Positions 1 to 7,721 of a DNA stretch of 7,721 nt are shown here, piece after piece. The first letter of the stretch is position 1. Each line of letters opens with the position of its first letter. The stretch covers positions 1-7,721 of the forward strand of contig JAIOWT010000040.1 of assembly GCA_021742025.1 (NCBI GenBank), read 5' to 3'. The stretch comes from Candidatus Nanopelagicales bacterium (GTDB lineage Bacteria > Actinomycetota > Actinomycetes > S36-B12 > UBA5976). The position numbers and the translations under genes are program-made. The notes beneath the pieces are model-generated. The model was not told the origin of the DNA, did not search any database, and was given only the letters and a program-made list of their open reading frames with translations.

Positions 1-745
<745 letters not shown>

Positions 746-794
746 ATTTCGCTAGTTTGGTAAGTCTGTCAGATTCTTTGGATTGTGTGAATTT

Positions 795-1319
795 CTAGAT
801 GGAACGATCGGAATTCTTGTTGGAACGATCAGCAATTGAGCGGCCTCCGCGAGCAAGTGCCACAACGCCAGACTGCACAATTTCCTTAATTCCATGAGGG
901 GCCAGGACATTAAGGAATGCCTCAAGTTTGTCTCTGGAACCAGTTGCCTCGATAGTTACCGCGTCTCCGCTGACGTCCACAACTTTGGCGCGGAATAGCT
1001 CAACGAGCTCAAGCACCTTGCTGCGGGAGTGGTCGTCCGCCTTAACTTTGATAAGCATCAATTCTCTAGCAATTGCAGTGTTGTCATCGAGTTCGACGAT
1101 TTTAAGAACGTTGATCAACTTGTTTAACTGCTTAGTGACTTGCTCAAGCGCGTGCTGGTCAACATTAACTACAACTGTCATGCGTGAAACGCCTTCGGTT
1201 TCGGTTGTGCCTACTGCCAAAGACTCAATGTTGTATCCGCGACGAGAAAACAGCGCCGAAATTCGCGCAAGTACACCAGGTTGATCTTGAACCAAGATCG
1301 AAAGAGTGTGACGAGCCAT
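795..1319 (-). CDS. ilvN: Acetolactate synthase small (regulatory) subunit
   Basis: Regulatory subunit of acetohydroxyacid synthase. It binds IlvB, raises its activity and carries the valine feedback site. The protein has 174 residues, normal for the family (about 160-175). Residues 4 to about 78 form the ACT domain, with QDQPGVLARISALFSRRGYN then IESL. Gly15 and Asn30 align with E. coli IlvH Gly14 and Asn29, positions linked to valine inhibition, so feedback control is probably intact (inference). Residues from about 84 to 158 match the C-terminal small-subunit domain (ELMLIKV, ...KEIVQSGVVALARG). The tail is hydrophilic with a near-repeat of DRSNKNS then DRSI. The ATG lies 2 nt after the ilvB stop codon. 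Its Shine-Dalgarno GAGGGG (minus 1335-1330) sits inside the end of ilvB, 10 nt from the ATG, so translation is probably coupled to ilvB. Confidence 0.97.
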   Translation of the reverse strand: MARHTLSILVQDQPGVLARISALFSRRGYNIESLAVGTTETEGVSRMTVVVNVDQHALEQVTKQLNKLINVLKIVELDDNTAIARELMLIKVKADDHSRSKVLELVELFRAKVVDVSGDAVTIEATGSRDKLEAFLNVLAPHGIKEIVQSGVVALARGGRSIADRSNKNSDRSI

Positions 1320-1321
1320 GG

Positions 1322-3067
1322 TTAGTCATCCCCTCTTTCCCATTGCGGAGCCAGATCGCGAGCAAATTGAATCTCATCATTACCCGTTCCAGCAGCAACC
1401 ATTGGCCACACCATTGCATCCCGGTGTACCTGGAAATCAATTACCACGGGAGCGTCGTTGATTTCCATCGACCTTTCAATTGCCTTGTCGACTTCCTCCG
1501 CTTTTGAAACACGAATTCCGTGGCAACCATATGCGTCGGCAAGTTTTACAAAGTCTGGAACTGAGTGTGAATGCAAATCCGTGTTGCTGTAACGCTCGTT
1601 GTAGAACAAGTTCTGCCATTGACGAACCATGCCAAGGGAAGCGTTATTGATAAGTGCAACCTTGATTGGAATGTCATTGATTGTGCAGGTGGCTAGTTCT
1701 TGATTAGTCATCTGGAAACAGCCATCGCCATCGATTGCCCAAACGGTTTTATCTGGTGCACCGACCTTTGCACCCATGGCTGCTGGAATTGAGTAACCCA
1801 TGGTTCCCAAGCCACCACTGTTTAGCCAAGTGTTTGGATTTTCGTAGCCAATGAATTGTGCTGCCCACATCTGATGCTGCCCAACGCCCGCGGCATAGAT
1901 CGCTTCTGGTCCAGCAATCTTTCCAAGGCGCTCGATTACGTACTGTGGTGAAAGCGTTCCATCTTGCGGCTGGTCATAACCAAGTGGATATGTTTGACGC
2001 CAGTGGTTCAGTGTGATCCACCAGGCTGTTAAGTCGGCGCGATTTCCTGCATCAAATTCTGCGGTAACGGCTGGAATAAGCTGCGAGATTGCTTCGCGTA
2101 CATCCGAAACGATTGGGATATCGGCATAGCGATTCTTGCCAATTTCGGCAGGATCAATGTCGATGTGAATGACTTTAGATTTTGGAGAGAAAGATTCCAG
2201 CTTTCCAGTCACGCGATCATCAAAACGCGCACCAAGAACAATAAGTAAGTCAGCCTTCTGCAATGCGCCAACTGCGCCAACAGTTCCGTGCATACCCGGC
2301 ATGCCCATGTGCTGTTGATGTGAATCTGGGAAAGCGCCGCGCGCCATCAAAGTTGTGACAACTGGTATTCCGGTTAACTCTGCAAGCTGTCGTAATTCTC
2401 TATGTGCCTGGGAACGAATAACGCCGCCGCCTACATAAAACACAGGACGGTGAGCATCAACAATCATGCGGGCAGCTTCCTTAATCTGGCGACCGTGTGG
2501 CTTTGTTGTCGGCTTGTAACCTGGCAAATCGATATGTGTTGGCCAAACAAATTCAGCGCTAGCTTGCAAAGCATCCTTTGTAATGTCAACAAGTACTGGA
2601 CCTGGGCGGCCAGTACTTGCAAGGTGAAAAGCTTCTTTGATTGCTCGTGGAATATCCTCAGCGCGCGTTACTAAATAGTTGTGCTTTGTAATTGGCATTG
2701 TGATGCCGCGAATGTCTGCTTCTTGAAATGCATCCGAGCCAATTGCTGCACTTGGCACTTGGCCAGTTATTGCTACCATCGGAACTGAGTCCATATGAGC
2801 ATCGGCAATTGGAGTAACTAAGTTCGTGGCACCAGGTCCGCTGGTTGCCATGCAAACACCTACACGGTTGCTTGCAGCCGCGTATCCTTCAGCAGCATGG
2901 CCAGCACCTTGTTCATGGCGTACCAAAATGTGTCGAACTGAAGGGGAATCCATTAAAGGGTCATAGACCGGAAGAATTGCACCGCCTGGAATACCGAAAA
3001 CAACTTCGACATCAGCGTGTTCCAGAGATTTAACTAGGCTCTCGGCGCCTGTTATATGTTGCGACAT
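1322..3067 (-). CDS. ilvB: Acetolactate synthase large (catalytic) subunit
   Basis: Catalytic subunit of AHAS, a thiamine-diphosphate, FAD and Mg enzyme. It joins two pyruvates into 2-acetolactate, or pyruvate and 2-ketobutyrate into 2-aceto-2-hydroxybutyrate, the first committed step of the pathway. From the chosen ATG it has 581 residues, typical for the family. Order: N-terminal pyrimidine-binding domain with [15 protein letters not shown] (24-38) and the catalytic Glu52 in [15 protein letters not shown]; central domain (about 190-340) with [12 protein letters not shown]-terminal diphosphate-binding domain with GDGC at 447-450 and the closing NN at 474-475. Pro105 in [10 protein letters not shown] and Trp484 in MVRQWQ match wild-type residues at herbicide-contact positions of plant AHAS. 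An in-frame opening continues 48 codons upstream to 3211, but the ATG at 3067 has AAGGAG 7 nt before it and begins at the family's usual N-terminus ([12 protein letters not shown]). First gene of the ilvBNC operon. Confidence 0.97.
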   Translation of the reverse strand: MSQHITGAESLVKSLEHADVEVVFGIPGGAILPVYDPLMDSPSVRHILVRHEQGAGHAAEGYAAASNRVGVCMATSGPGATNLVTPIADAHMDSVPMVAITGQVPSAAIGSDAFQEADIRGITMPITKHNYLVTRAEDIPRAIKEAFHLASTGRPGPVLVDITKDALQASAEFVWPTHIDLPGYKPTTKPHGRQIKEAARMIVDAHRPVFYVGGGVIRSQAHRELRQLAELTGIPVVTTLMARGAFPDSHQQHMGMPGMHGTVGAVGALQKADLLIVLGARFDDRVTGKLESFSPKSKVIHIDIDPAEIGKNRYADIPIVSDVREAISQLIPAVTAEFDAGNRADLTAWWITLNHWRQTYPLGYDQPQDGTLSPQYVIERLGKIAGPEAIYAAGVGQHQMWAAQFIGYENPNTWLNSGGLGTMGYSIPAAMGAKVGAPDKTVWAIDGDGCFQMTNQELATCTINDIPIKVALINNASLGMVRQWQNLFYNERYSNTDLHSHSVPDFVKLADAYGCHGIRVSKAEEVDKAIERSMEINDAPVVIDFQVHRDAMVWPMVAAGTGNDEIQFARDLAPQWERGDD

Positions 3068-3074
3068 GTCGTCA

Positions 3075-3080
3075 CTCCTT
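3075..3080 (-). promoter_or_regulatory. Ribosome binding site deciding the ilvB start
   Basis: The minus strand reads AAGGAG, 7 nt before the ATG at 3067. This near-perfect Shine-Dalgarno argues for 3067 over in-frame starts further upstream (ATG at 3202, GTG at 3211). AAGGA can pair with TCCTT just upstream (minus 3094-3090), so the site may be masked in one RNA fold. Confidence 0.85.
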
Positions 3081-3085
3081 GATCT

Positions 3086-3104
3086 ACCGAAGGATCGCTT
3101 CGAT
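3086..3104 (-). promoter_or_regulatory. ilvB leader hairpin that competes with Shine-Dalgarno masking
   Basis: In the minus-strand transcript, bases 3104-3098 pair with 3092-3086 (core CGAAG with CTTCG, extended by one G-U and one A-U pair) around the 5-nt loop CGATC. The 3' arm shares bases 3092-3090 with a second hairpin in which TCCTT (3094-3090) pairs with AAGGA (3080-3076), the ilvB Shine-Dalgarno. The two cannot form together, which is the layout of a translational switch. Both stems are short (7 and 5 bp), so chance is a real alternative. No ligand or factor is implied by the sequence. Confidence 0.3.
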
Positions 3105-3123
3105 TTAAGTTCATCGTTGGCTG

Positions 3124-3155
3124 GCCTTAGGTGACATGGCTTCTGCGCCAAAGGC
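3124..3155 (-). promoter_or_regulatory. Candidate hairpin in the ilvB leader
   Basis: In the minus-strand RNA, GCCTTTGG (3155-3148) pairs with CCTAAGGC (3131-3124), with one U-U mismatch and a 16-nt loop. It overlaps another possible stem, CTTCTG (3167-3162) with CAGAAG (3145-3140), whose loop contains the GCCTTTGG arm. The two stems interleave, so they are exclusive unless they form a pseudoknot. No T-run follows, so this is not a classic intrinsic terminator. Confidence 0.3.
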
Positions 3156-3163
3156 TTATAACA
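3155..3163 (-). promoter_or_regulatory. Candidate extended -10 for ilvB (proximal)
   Basis: The minus strand reads TGTTATAAG, an extended -10 type element (TG-N-TATAAG) that would start transcription near 3148 and leave a leader of about 80 nt. The final hexamer base is G instead of T, and no fitting -35 is seen. It competes with the distal candidate at 3223-3252. Confidence 0.25.
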
Positions 3164-3222
3164 GAAGTTGCGCCCGATTCGCTTGTAGCTCCTCGATTGC
3201 ATCACCACCACCGATGAAGGTG

Positions 3223-3252
3223 TTTATAGTTCCCTAACCATAACGTGGGTAA
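3223..3252 (-). promoter_or_regulatory. Candidate -35/-10 promoter for ilvBNC (distal)
   Basis: The minus strand holds TATAAA (3228-3223) preceded after 18 nt by TTACCC (3252-3247). The -10 is good but the -35 matches only half of the TTGACA consensus. It would give a leader of about 150 nt, including all the ilvB hairpins. It lies beside the TCAC/GTGA repeat cluster, a sensible place for a regulator. Weak, unaided prediction. Confidence 0.3.
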
Positions 3253-3301
3253 GTCACTCTCGTCACATCCAGTGAGACGGCTGTCCACATATTGAGATGT
3301 G
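3253..3301. repeat. Cluster of short inverted/direct repeats, possible operator
   Basis: GTCAC occurs at 3253-3257 and 3262-3266. TCACT (3254-3258) is mirrored by AGTGA (3271-3275), and TCAC (3263-3266) by GTGA (3272-3275). Ten bases on is a separate inverted repeat, CACAT-N6-ATGTG (3286-3301). Dyads of this kind in a divergent promoter region are typical of transcription-factor sites, but I cannot match them to a named regulator. Confidence 0.3.
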
Positions 3302-3400
3302 ATTATCGCTGGAATTGGGCATCCCATTGGGCGCTTCCCCTTTACTGGCAATACCTTTGAAACAGGAGATTCCCAGGCCTTGGGCTGGAAATCGTTAGTC

Positions 3401-3406
3401 GGAAGG
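3401..3406 (+). promoter_or_regulatory. Ribosome binding site supporting the TTG start of ppdK
   Basis: GGAAGG lies 8 nt before TTG at 3415. With no ATG or GTG near the conserved N-terminus, this Shine-Dalgarno decides the start. TTG starts are commonly weaker than ATG, which may limit PPDK output. Confidence 0.75.
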
Positions 3407-3414
3407 CACCTGCA

Positions 3415-6099
3415 TTGACTAAGTATGTTTACGATTTTTCCGAAGGCGACAAAGACCAAAAGGATCTACTAGGTGGCAAAGGTGCCAACCTTGCCGAGAT
3501 GACCAAGCTAGGGCTTCCAGTTCCTCCTGGTTTTACCATCTCGACCGAAGCCTGTCGTGAATACTTAGTCGCTGGCGTTGAACCAGCTGCCCTACGTGTG
3601 GAAGTAACTATGGCACTTCGTCGCCTCGAAGACGCTTTAGGAAAAAGACTGGGCGATGTTGACGACCCACTTCTAGTCAGTGTTCGTTCGGGTGCGAAGT
3701 TTTCTATGCCGGGAATGATGGAGACAGTTTTAAATGTTGGACTGAATGACTATTCAGTAAACGGCCTTATCAAAGTAAGTAACAATGAAAGATTCGCGTG
3801 GGATTCATACCGCCGCCTGATTCAAATGTTTGGCAAAACGGTTTTGGACATCGAAGGTGAAATTTTCGCCGATGCTCTTCAGGCTGCAAACGAAAAAGCT
3901 GGGGTTGCAACTGAAGTTGATTTAACTGCAGACCAACTAAAAGAAGTTGTAGAAACTTTCAAGGCAATCATTCAAAAGCACAGTGGACGCGATTTCCCAC
4001 AAGATCCTCGCGAGCAACTTGATCTAGCTACCAGGGCAGTATTTGATTCTTGGAATACTTCACGTGCACGCTTGTATCGCCGTCGGGAGAGAATCGCAGA
4101 CGATTTAGGTACTGCAGTAAACATTTGCTCAATGGTGTTTGGAAATCTTGGTGAAACTTCTGGAACCGGAGTCGCATTTACTCGCGATCCTGCTTCTGGC
4201 AAGCCAGGTGCATATGGTGACTACTTGCCAAATGCTCAAGGTGAGGATGTAGTTGCTGGAATTCGAAATACTTTCAGCCTCGATGAATTGAATCGCACAG
4301 ATCCAACTTCCTTTAACGAACTAATGAAAATCATGCGAAAGCTTGAAACTCACTACCGTGATTTGTGCGATATCGAGTTCACTGTTGAAAAAGGCAAGCT
4401 CTGGATGCTGCAAACCCGCGTTGGAAAACGAACCGCTGCAGCAGCATTTCGAATTGCCACTCAACTGGTCGATGAAAGTCTGATCACAATGGATGAGGCG
4501 TTGATTCGGGTTAACGGAGCACAATTGGCGCAACTTATGTTCCCGCAGTTCGATTCGGCTGCAGCCAGCAAAATTGTTGCTTCAGGCATGGCTGCTTCTC
4601 CGGGTGCCGCTGTTGGTAAAGCGGTATTTGATTCAGCAACCGCAGTTAAGTGGGCCGATAAGGGTGAGCGTGTAGTACTCGTGCGGCGCGAAACCAACCC
4701 AGATGATCTAGAGGGAATGATTGCCGCAACTGGAATTCTGACTGCGCGTGGTGGCAAGACTTCACACGCCGCTGTTGTCGCGCGAGGCATGGGCAAGACC
4801 TGTGTTTGTGGCGCCGATGCAGTAGATGTATCTCACGCAGATCGCACTGCAACTATTGGAGGTCTTGTTATCAAAGAAGGTGACATGATCTCAATTGATG
4901 GTTCAACTGGACATGTTTACTTAGGTGAACTTGCTGTTGTTCCATCACCAGTTTCAAATTACCTGGAAAATGGCTTGGCCTCTGCGATTGCTACCGAAAA
5001 TGAAGAGATCGCTGCGCTCGTTACTGCGGTAGATCGAATTCTGAAGCATGCAGATTCAGTTCGGCGACTAAAGGTTCGTACTAATGCAGACACTGCAGAA
5101 GATTCCAAATGGGCCAGAAACCTCGGCGCCGAAGGAATTGGTCTTTGCCGCACCGAACATATGTTCCTGGGCGATCGTCGAGTTTTGATTGAGCGAGTTA
5201 TCTTGGCAGATAACTCAGATGAACGAAGTGCTGCACTCGAGGCGCTTCTTCCTATGCAGCAAAAAGATTTCGAAGAAATCTTTGAAGAGATGGATTCACT
5301 TCCAGTAACTGTTCGACTGCTTGATCCCCCACTTCATGAGTTCTTGCCAGATCGCACTGACTTGATGGTTGAAGTTGCCCTTGGAAAAGAACGTAATGAA
5401 GATGTATCTCGGCAAGAACTTTTACTTAGTGCAGTAGATCGCTTACATGAATCCAATCCAATGCTTGGATTACGTGGCGTACGTCTTGGGTTAGTTGTAC
5501 CTGGCTTATTCCCAATGCAGGTACGTGCTATCGCCCAGGCTGCAATCACGCGCATGCGTGCCGGTGGCAATCCAAAAGTGGAAATTATGATTCCACTCGT
5601 TGGCTCCGTCATGGAACTCCACTTAATCAGAGACGAAATGGATGCGTTGCTGGCTGACATCGCCCGCGACGAAGCCATCGAATTACCATTCTCAATTGGC
5701 ACCATGATCGAGTTACCACGAGCTGCTCTGACTGCGCAACGTATTGCCGAAGCCGCTGAATTCTTCTCGTTCGGTACCAATGACTTAACCCAAACGACTT
5801 GGGGCTTTAGTCGCGATGACGTCGAAGCCTCATTCTTCGCAACTTACTTAGATCGCGGCATATTCACGGTTTCGCCATTTGAATCACTTGATGTTGATGG
5901 TGTTGGTGCGCTGATAAAGATTGCAGTGGATAAAGGTCGAGCAACGCGTCCAGACATAAAACTTGGGGTTTGCGGTGAACACGGTGGCGATCCAGAGTCA
6001 ATCAAGTTTTTCCATGACGTTGGACTCGACTATGTGTCGTGCTCGCCGTTCCGGGTTCCAGTTGCACGCCTTGAGGCTGGTCGAGTCAGCGTTTCCTAG
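3415..6099 (+). CDS. ppdK: Pyruvate, phosphate dikinase
   Basis: Cytosolic enzyme that interconverts pyruvate + ATP + phosphate with PEP + AMP + pyrophosphate, serving gluconeogenic PEP formation or pyrophosphate-linked glycolysis. It has 894 residues, within the usual 870-910. Residues 1 to about 340 form the ATP-grasp nucleotide domain (LLGGKGANLAEM at 18-29, SVRSGAKFSMPGMMETVLN at 89-107, Gln333-Thr334-Arg335 near its end). Residues about 385-505 are the swivelling phosphohistidine domain with GGKTSHAAVVARGMGK and the phosphorylated His451; Thr449 matches the site used by the regulatory kinase of plant PPDK. Residues about 530-890 form the PEP/pyruvate barrel with Arg579 (CRTEHMF), Arg634 (RLLDPPLHEF), Glu766 (GTMIELPRA), Asn789-Asp790 (FGTNDLTQ) and Cys853 (GVCGEHGG). 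It is PPDK, not PEP synthase, by length and by the N-terminal KYVYDFSEG. The TTG start fits both Shine-Dalgarno and family N-terminus. It runs divergently from ilvB and converges on ilvD. No regulatory-protein gene is in view. Confidence 0.97.
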   Translation: MTKYVYDFSEGDKDQKDLLGGKGANLAEMTKLGLPVPPGFTISTEACREYLVAGVEPAALRVEVTMALRRLEDALGKRLGDVDDPLLVSVRSGAKFSMPGMMETVLNVGLNDYSVNGLIKVSNNERFAWDSYRRLIQMFGKTVLDIEGEIFADALQAANEKAGVATEVDLTADQLKEVVETFKAIIQKHSGRDFPQDPREQLDLATRAVFDSWNTSRARLYRRRERIADDLGTAVNICSMVFGNLGETSGTGVAFTRDPASGKPGAYGDYLPNAQGEDVVAGIRNTFSLDELNRTDPTSFNELMKIMRKLETHYRDLCDIEFTVEKGKLWMLQTRVGKRTAAAAFRIATQLVDESLITMDEALIRVNGAQLAQLMFPQFDSAAASKIVASGMAASPGAAVGKAVFDSATAVKWADKGERVVLVRRETNPDDLEGMIAATGILTARGGKTSHAAVVARGMGKTCVCGADAVDVSHADRTATIGGLVIKEGDMISIDGSTGHVYLGELAVVPSPVSNYLENGLASAIATENEEIAALVTAVDRILKHADSVRRLKVRTNADTAEDSKWARNLGAEGIGLCRTEHMFLGDRRVLIERVILADNSDERSAALEALLPMQQKDFEEIFEEMDSLPVTVRLLDPPLHEFLPDRTDLMVEVALGKERNEDVSRQELLLSAVDRLHESNPMLGLRGVRLGLVVPGLFPMQVRAIAQAAITRMRAGGNPKVEIMIPLVGSVMELHLIRDEMDALLADIARDEAIELPFSIGTMIELPRAALTAQRIAEAAEFFSFGTNDLTQTTWGFSRDDVEASFFATYLDRGIFTVSPFESLDVDGVGALIKIAVDKGRATRPDIKLGVCGEHGGDPESIKFFHDVGLDYVSCSPFRVPVARLEAGRVSVS

Positions 6100-6104
6100 A
6101 AACG
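6090..6104. other. Small perfect hairpin over the ppdK stop codon
   Basis: CGTTTC (6090-6095) pairs with GAAACG (6099-6104) around a CTA loop, with the TAG stop spanning loop and stem. It could help end transcription where ppdK and ilvD converge, but no T-run follows on either strand, so I do not call it an intrinsic terminator. The remaining 28 bases to ilvD show no stronger stem. Confidence 0.3.
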
Positions 6105-6132
6105 AGCATCGATCCGATCAAGATGTGACTTG

Positions 6133-7721
6133 CTAGTCGCAGACTGCGCCGTTGCTAGCTGATCCCACAAGTTTCACGTATTTTGCCAGCACGCCACGAT
6201 CGTATTTGTGTGGAACTGGCTTAAAGTGCTCGCGTCGCTCAACGAGCACTGACTCATCAACAAGTAGGTCAAGAGTGCGCTCGCTGATGTTGATGCGAAC
6301 TTTGTCGCCATGCTCTACGAATGCAATTGGCCCACCATCGACAGCTTCAGGTGCAACGTGACCAATGCAAAGTCCAGTAGTGCCACCACTGAATCGGCCA
6401 TCAGTAATGAGCATTACTTCTTTACCAAGTCCAGCGCCCTTAATCGCGCCAGTGATCATCAGCATTTCGCGCATGCCTGGTCCACCTTTAGGGCCTTCGT
6501 AACGAATAATCACTACATCGCCAGCTTGAATGTCTCCACTCTCAAGTGCATCCATGGCAGCGCGCTCACGCTCATAAACTTTTGCTGGGCCTTCAAATAC
6601 ATCAACAGGAATTCCCGCGGTCTTACATACGGCGCCTTCGGGTGAAAGTGAGCCACCAAGAATTGAAATTCCGCCCGTTCCGCCCATTGGATTGTTCATT
6701 GCATGAACAATGTCACCGTCAGGATCTGGCGAATCAAGATCGGCCAAGTTTTCCGCCATGGTCTTGCCGGTAACAGTTAGGCAATCGCCATTCATTAAGC
6801 CAGCATCAAGTAGGGCGCGCATCACTACTGGAACGCCACCAACACGATCCACATCGCTCATTACGTAACGACCAAATGGCTTAACATCGGCAAGTAATGG
6901 GACTTTTGATCCAATTCGATGGAAATCTTCTAGGTGCAAATCAACATTGGCTTCATGGGCGATTGCTAGTAAGTGCAGAACTGCGTTAGTGGAGCCACCG
7001 AAGGCCATCACGATGGCAATTGCATTTTCAAGTGACTGCTTTGTAATAATGTCGCGAGTTGTGATTCCTTGGGCAATCAAGTTAACAACTGCTTCACCCG
7101 AAGCGATTGCGAATCCATCACGACGGCGATCTACTGCCGGTGGGGCAGCTGATCCTGGCAAAGACATTCCCATTGCCTCAGCGGCAGATGCCATGGTGTT
7201 TGCGGTGTACATGCCACCACAGGCGCCTTCGCCTGGGCAAATTGCACGTTCAATTCGATCAACATCTTCTTCACTCATAAGTCCACGTGCACATGCACCA
7301 ACTGCTTCAAACGCATCGATGATTGTTACGTCGCGATTGCTGCCATCAGAAAGGGTTACGTTGCCAGGCAAGATAGATCCGGCGTAAACAAAAACACTTG
7401 CAACATCTAAGCGAGCGGCAGCCATCAACATGCCTGGTAGGGACTTATCGCAACCGGCAAAGTTGACCATGCCATCAAGACGCTCTGCCTGCATTACAGC
7501 TTCTACTGAGTCGGCAATGATCTCGCGACTCACTAGCGAGAAGTGCATTCCTTCGTGACCCATTGAGATGCCATCAGAAACCGAGATCGTTCCAAACTGC
7601 ATTGGGAAACCACCGGCTTTGAACACGCCTTCTTTGGATGCCTTAGCTAGGCGCTCAAGGGAAAGATTGCAAGGAGTAATTTCGTTCCAAGATGAAGCGA
7701 TACCGATCTGTGGCTTAACCC
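6133..7721 (-). CDS. ilvD: Dihydroxy-acid dehydratase, N-terminus cut by window edge
   Basis: Cytosolic iron-sulfur DHAD. It dehydrates 2,3-dihydroxyisovalerate and 2,3-dihydroxy-3-methylvalerate to the 2-keto acids that are transaminated to valine and isoleucine (third shared step). The frame is open to the right edge, so 528 residues are visible. The family has about 550-580, so some 30-40 N-terminal residues and the start are missing. A GTG at 7626 is internal, because family sequence continues before it ([20 protein letters not shown]). In visible numbering the cluster cysteines are Cys17 (ITPCN), Cys90 (AGCDKSLPG) and Cys167 ([14 protein letters not shown]), the pattern of [2Fe-2S] DHADs. 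The active-site serine is Ser444 in [10 protein letters not shown]. The C-terminus ([13 protein letters not shown]) is complete. It is on the same strand as ilvBNC but separated from it by the opposite-facing ppdK, so it is transcribed separately. Confidence 0.97.
   Translation of the reverse strand, partial: VKPQIGIASSWNEITPCNLSLERLAKASKEGVFKAGGFPMQFGTISVSDGISMGHEGMHFSLVSREIIADSVEAVMQAERLDGMVNFAGCDKSLPGMLMAAARLDVASVFVYAGSILPGNVTLSDGSNRDVTIIDAFEAVGACARGLMSEEDVDRIERAICPGEGACGGMYTANTMASAAEAMGMSLPGSAAPPAVDRRRDGFAIASGEAVVNLIAQGITTRDIITKQSLENAIAIVMAFGGSTNAVLHLLAIAHEANVDLHLEDFHRIGSKVPLLADVKPFGRYVMSDVDRVGGVPVVMRALLDAGLMNGDCLTVTGKTMAENLADLDSPDPDGDIVHAMNNPMGGTGGISILGGSLSPEGAVCKTAGIPVDVFEGPAKVYERERAAMDALESGDIQAGDVVIIRYEGPKGGPGMREMLMITGAIKGAGLGKEVMLITDGRFSGGTTGLCIGHVAPEAVDGGPIAFVEHGDKVRINISERTLDLLVDESVLVERREHFKPVPHKYDRGVLAKYVKLVGSASNGAVCD

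Larger units (their letters stand above)
3068..3414. other. Divergent control region between ilvB and ppdK (347 nt, no convincing gene)
   Basis: This is the only long non-coding stretch in the window, and it must contain the promoters of both the ilvBNC operon (leftward) and ppdK (rightward). Visible contents, left to right: the ilvB Shine-Dalgarno and leader hairpins (3075-3167), two candidate ilvB -10 elements (3155-3163 and 3223-3228), a cluster of TCAC/GTGA repeats and a CACAT-N6-ATGTG inverted repeat (3253-3301), an ATTGGGC direct repeat (3314-3332), and the ppdK Shine-Dalgarno (3401-3406). No good -35/-10 pair for ppdK was found. The best -10-like hexamer, TACCTT at 3352-3357, lacks a fitting -35. 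No tRNA, recognised riboswitch or T-box consensus was seen. Confidence 0.75.

Noticed and set aside
3068..3211. A 48-residue N-terminal extension of IlvB, in frame from GTG at 3211 or ATG at 3202.
   Set aside because: The strong Shine-Dalgarno before ATG 3067 and the family N-terminus at [12 protein letters not shown] favour the short form. An open frame of this length can occur by chance, and the extension (Arg/Lys/Ser-rich) matches nothing I recognise.
3156..3236. A minus-strand frame ending Gln-Leu-Leu-Leu-stop (CTT CTG TTA TAA at 3167-3156), with the Leu codons in the 5' arm of a leader hairpin, resembling a leucine attenuator peptide.
   Set aside because: Between the preceding in-frame TAG (3236-3234) and the Leu codons there is no ATG, GTG or TTG, so no normal start exists. 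No terminator T-run follows the competing hairpin. A proven non-canonical start or a sequence error would revive it.
5334..5780. A 148-codon minus-strand open frame inside ppdK.
   Set aside because: It lies wholly within the well-conserved PPDK barrel on the other strand, has no recognisable motif, and is Ser/Arg/Ala-rich as expected for an antisense shadow.
6947..7387. A 146-codon plus-strand open frame inside ilvD, and a similar 118-codon one inside ilvN (928-1284).
   Set aside because: Both are antisense to highly conserved coding sequence, have shadow-type composition, and show no family resemblance.
6133..7626. Starting ilvD at the GTG at 7626 as a complete gene.
   Set aside because: The 31 codons before it read as conserved DHAD sequence, including the cluster cysteine in ITPCN, so the gene continues past the right edge.

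Overview
The window is an ordinary-looking bacterial chromosomal segment for branched-chain amino acid (valine/isoleucine/leucine) synthesis, with one pyruvate-metabolism gene set into it. Five protein genes are supported. From left to right they are ilvC (minus strand, 3' end off the left edge), ilvN (minus), ilvB (minus), ppdK (plus) and ilvD (minus, 5' end off the right edge). I see no rRNA, tRNA, CRISPR, insertion sequence, phage gene or other sign of recent transfer.

Organism: the protein sequences look actinobacterial. Examples are the IlvD segment with the [12 protein letters not shown] motif, the IlvN tail rich in DRS motifs, and the tight ilvB-ilvN-ilvC order. Base composition looks balanced (roughly half G+C by eye, not computed), and AT-ending codons are common, which is low for an actinobacterium. 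That combination, with compact spacing, suggests a streamlined freshwater actinobacterium of the acI/Nanopelagicales type. This is an inference from recollected family features, not a database result.

Layout: positions 1-3067 hold the ilvBNC operon read right to left, with a 2-nt ilvB/ilvN gap and a 60-nt ilvN/ilvC gap. Positions 3068-3414 are the only long non-coding stretch. It is a 347-nt divergent control region between ilvB and ppdK, with candidate ilvB -10 elements, inverted repeats and short mutually exclusive hairpins, one of which would cover the ilvB Shine-Dalgarno. Positions 3415-6099 are ppdK, from a TTG start. It ends 33 nt from the convergent stop of ilvD, which fills 6133 to the right edge.

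How the genes work together: AHAS (IlvB catalytic, IlvN regulatory) condenses pyruvate with pyruvate or 2-ketobutyrate. KARI (IlvC) reduces and isomerises the product. DHAD (IlvD) dehydrates it to the 2-keto acid precursors of valine/leucine and isoleucine. PPDK interconverts pyruvate and PEP, so it works at the metabolite that AHAS consumes. All five proteins keep the active-site residues I could check within the visible sequence. I do not see a previously undescribed system. The points most worth a second look are the ilvB leader/control region and the antiparallel ppdK between ilvD and ilvBNC.
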